From SCQX01 sp035720945 (lineage in GTDB: Bacteria > Pseudomonadota > Gammaproteobacteria > Burkholderiales > Burkholderiaceae_B), in NCBI GenBank assembly GCA_035720945.1, contig DASTNK010000165.1, positions 1 through 6,168 of the forward strand: a DNA stretch of 6,168 bases. Reading direction: 5' to 3'. Shown one piece after another: positions 5,764-6,168 of the stretch. The notes under the pieces are model-generated. The model was not told where the DNA came from and made no database searches. It saw only the letters and a list, made by a program, of their open reading frames with translations. Position numbers and translations under genes: made by a program. How positions within the stretch are numbered: position 1 is the first letter of the stretch; every line of letters begins with the position of its first letter.

Positions 5764-6168
5764 ATGTCATCAGCCACCTACTACGCTGTCAGTTTGTTTT
5801 CAGTCCTGATAGCGTATGTGCTGGGTTCGATATCGTTCGCCGTTGTCGTCAGCCGCCTCATGGGCCTCCAGGACCCCCGGACATTCGGTTCCGGCAACCC
5901 GGGCGCAACCAATGTGTTGCGCACAGGCAACAAACTGGCGGCAGGGCTCACACTGCTCGGAGACGCGGCAAAAGGCTGGTTCGCGGTCTGGCTGGCCCTG
6001 CGTCTGGCGGCACGCTTCGATCTTCCCGACCTGGTCGTGGGGCTGAGCGCCATCGCCGCCTTCCTGGGCCATGTGTACCCGATATTCCTGCGCTTCAAAG
6101 GCGGTAAAGGCGTCGCCACGGCGCTCGGCGTGCTGCTGGCGCTCCAGCCATGGTTGGCGCTGGCCACC
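5764..6168 (+). CDS. plsY: Acyl-phosphate:glycerol-3-phosphate acyltransferase PlsY, N-terminal 135 residues (cut by window end)
   Basis: An inner-membrane enzyme that by family transfers the acyl chain from acyl-phosphate (made by PlsX) to glycerol-3-phosphate, the first committed step of phospholipid synthesis. The 135 visible codons are open to the edge. Hydrophobic membrane segments lie near 8-30, 57-83, 88-108 and from about 117 on. Two signature loops are intact: F-G-S-G-N-P-G-A-T-N-V-L-R-T-G (41-55) and G-H-V-Y-P-I-F-L-R-F-K-G-G-K-G-V-A-T (102-119), the glycine-rich motifs that bind the phosphate substrates. The family is about 200 residues with seven membrane segments, so roughly the last third is missing here. 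The ATG at 5764 has AGGGAG 11 nt upstream, a slightly long spacing. It is transcribed divergently from surE. Confidence 0.95.
   Translation, partial: MSSATYYAVSLFSVLIAYVLGSISFAVVVSRLMGLQDPRTFGSGNPGATNVLRTGNKLAAGLTLLGDAAKGWFAVWLALRLAARFDLPDLVVGLSAIAAFLGHVYPIFLRFKGGKGVATALGVLLALQPWLALAT

Noticed and set aside
5643..5777. Upstream in-frame extension of surE (45 codons)
   Set aside because: The SurE family starts at M-R-I-L-V-S-N-D-D-G; the extension crosses both promoters and the plsY start.

Overview
The window is about 6.2 kb of GC-rich (roughly 60-63% by eye), gene-dense chromosomal DNA. It most resembles a betaproteobacterium of the Burkholderiales, probably Alcaligenaceae (Bordetella/Achromobacter-like). 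The basis is protein similarity recognised by eye plus the surE-pcm-nlpD gene order; no search was run. There are seven complete or nearly complete housekeeping or envelope genes and one gene tail. I see no tRNA, rRNA, CRISPR, phage or insertion-sequence material, and no gene-free stretch longer than 300 bases.

Layout, left to right. The 3' end of argH (argininosuccinate lyase, + strand) converges on rlmD (23S rRNA m5U1939 methyltransferase, - strand) with a 39-nt gap. Upstream of rlmD, also on the - strand, is a single exported, His-rich Spy/CpxP-like (LTXXQ-family) protein with its own likely promoter and strong Shine-Dalgarno sequence. Beyond it is a perfect 9-bp hairpin terminator that closes a four-gene - strand operon: surE (5'-nucleotidase), pcm (L-isoaspartyl methyltransferase), nlpD (LysM/LytM lipoprotein, amidase activator) and a PolB-like 3'-5' exonuclease. 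These genes are tightly packed: a 16-nt surE/pcm overlap, a 20-nt pcm/nlpD gap and a 4-nt ATGA nlpD/exonuclease overlap. At the right edge plsY (acyl-phosphate:glycerol-3-phosphate acyltransferase, + strand, cut by the window end) diverges from surE across a 121-nt region holding two back-to-back promoters.

Biologically, surE and pcm are the stationary-phase maintenance pair (nucleotide and damaged-protein handling), and nlpD controls septal peptidoglycan splitting. In many proteobacteria this trio is followed directly by rpoS. Here nlpD runs straight into the exonuclease and no rpoS is present anywhere in the window, although rlmD, which lies just beyond rpoS in Burkholderia/Ralstonia-type layouts as I recall them, is still nearby. 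That missing sigma factor is the most notable point. Other points worth a look are a perfect inverted repeat that would mask the ribosome binding site of the Spy-like gene, a second strong hairpin behind the operon terminator, an N-terminal extension on Pcm, and missing zinc ligands in NlpD. I found no convincing sign of a new biological system; this looks like an ordinary core region.
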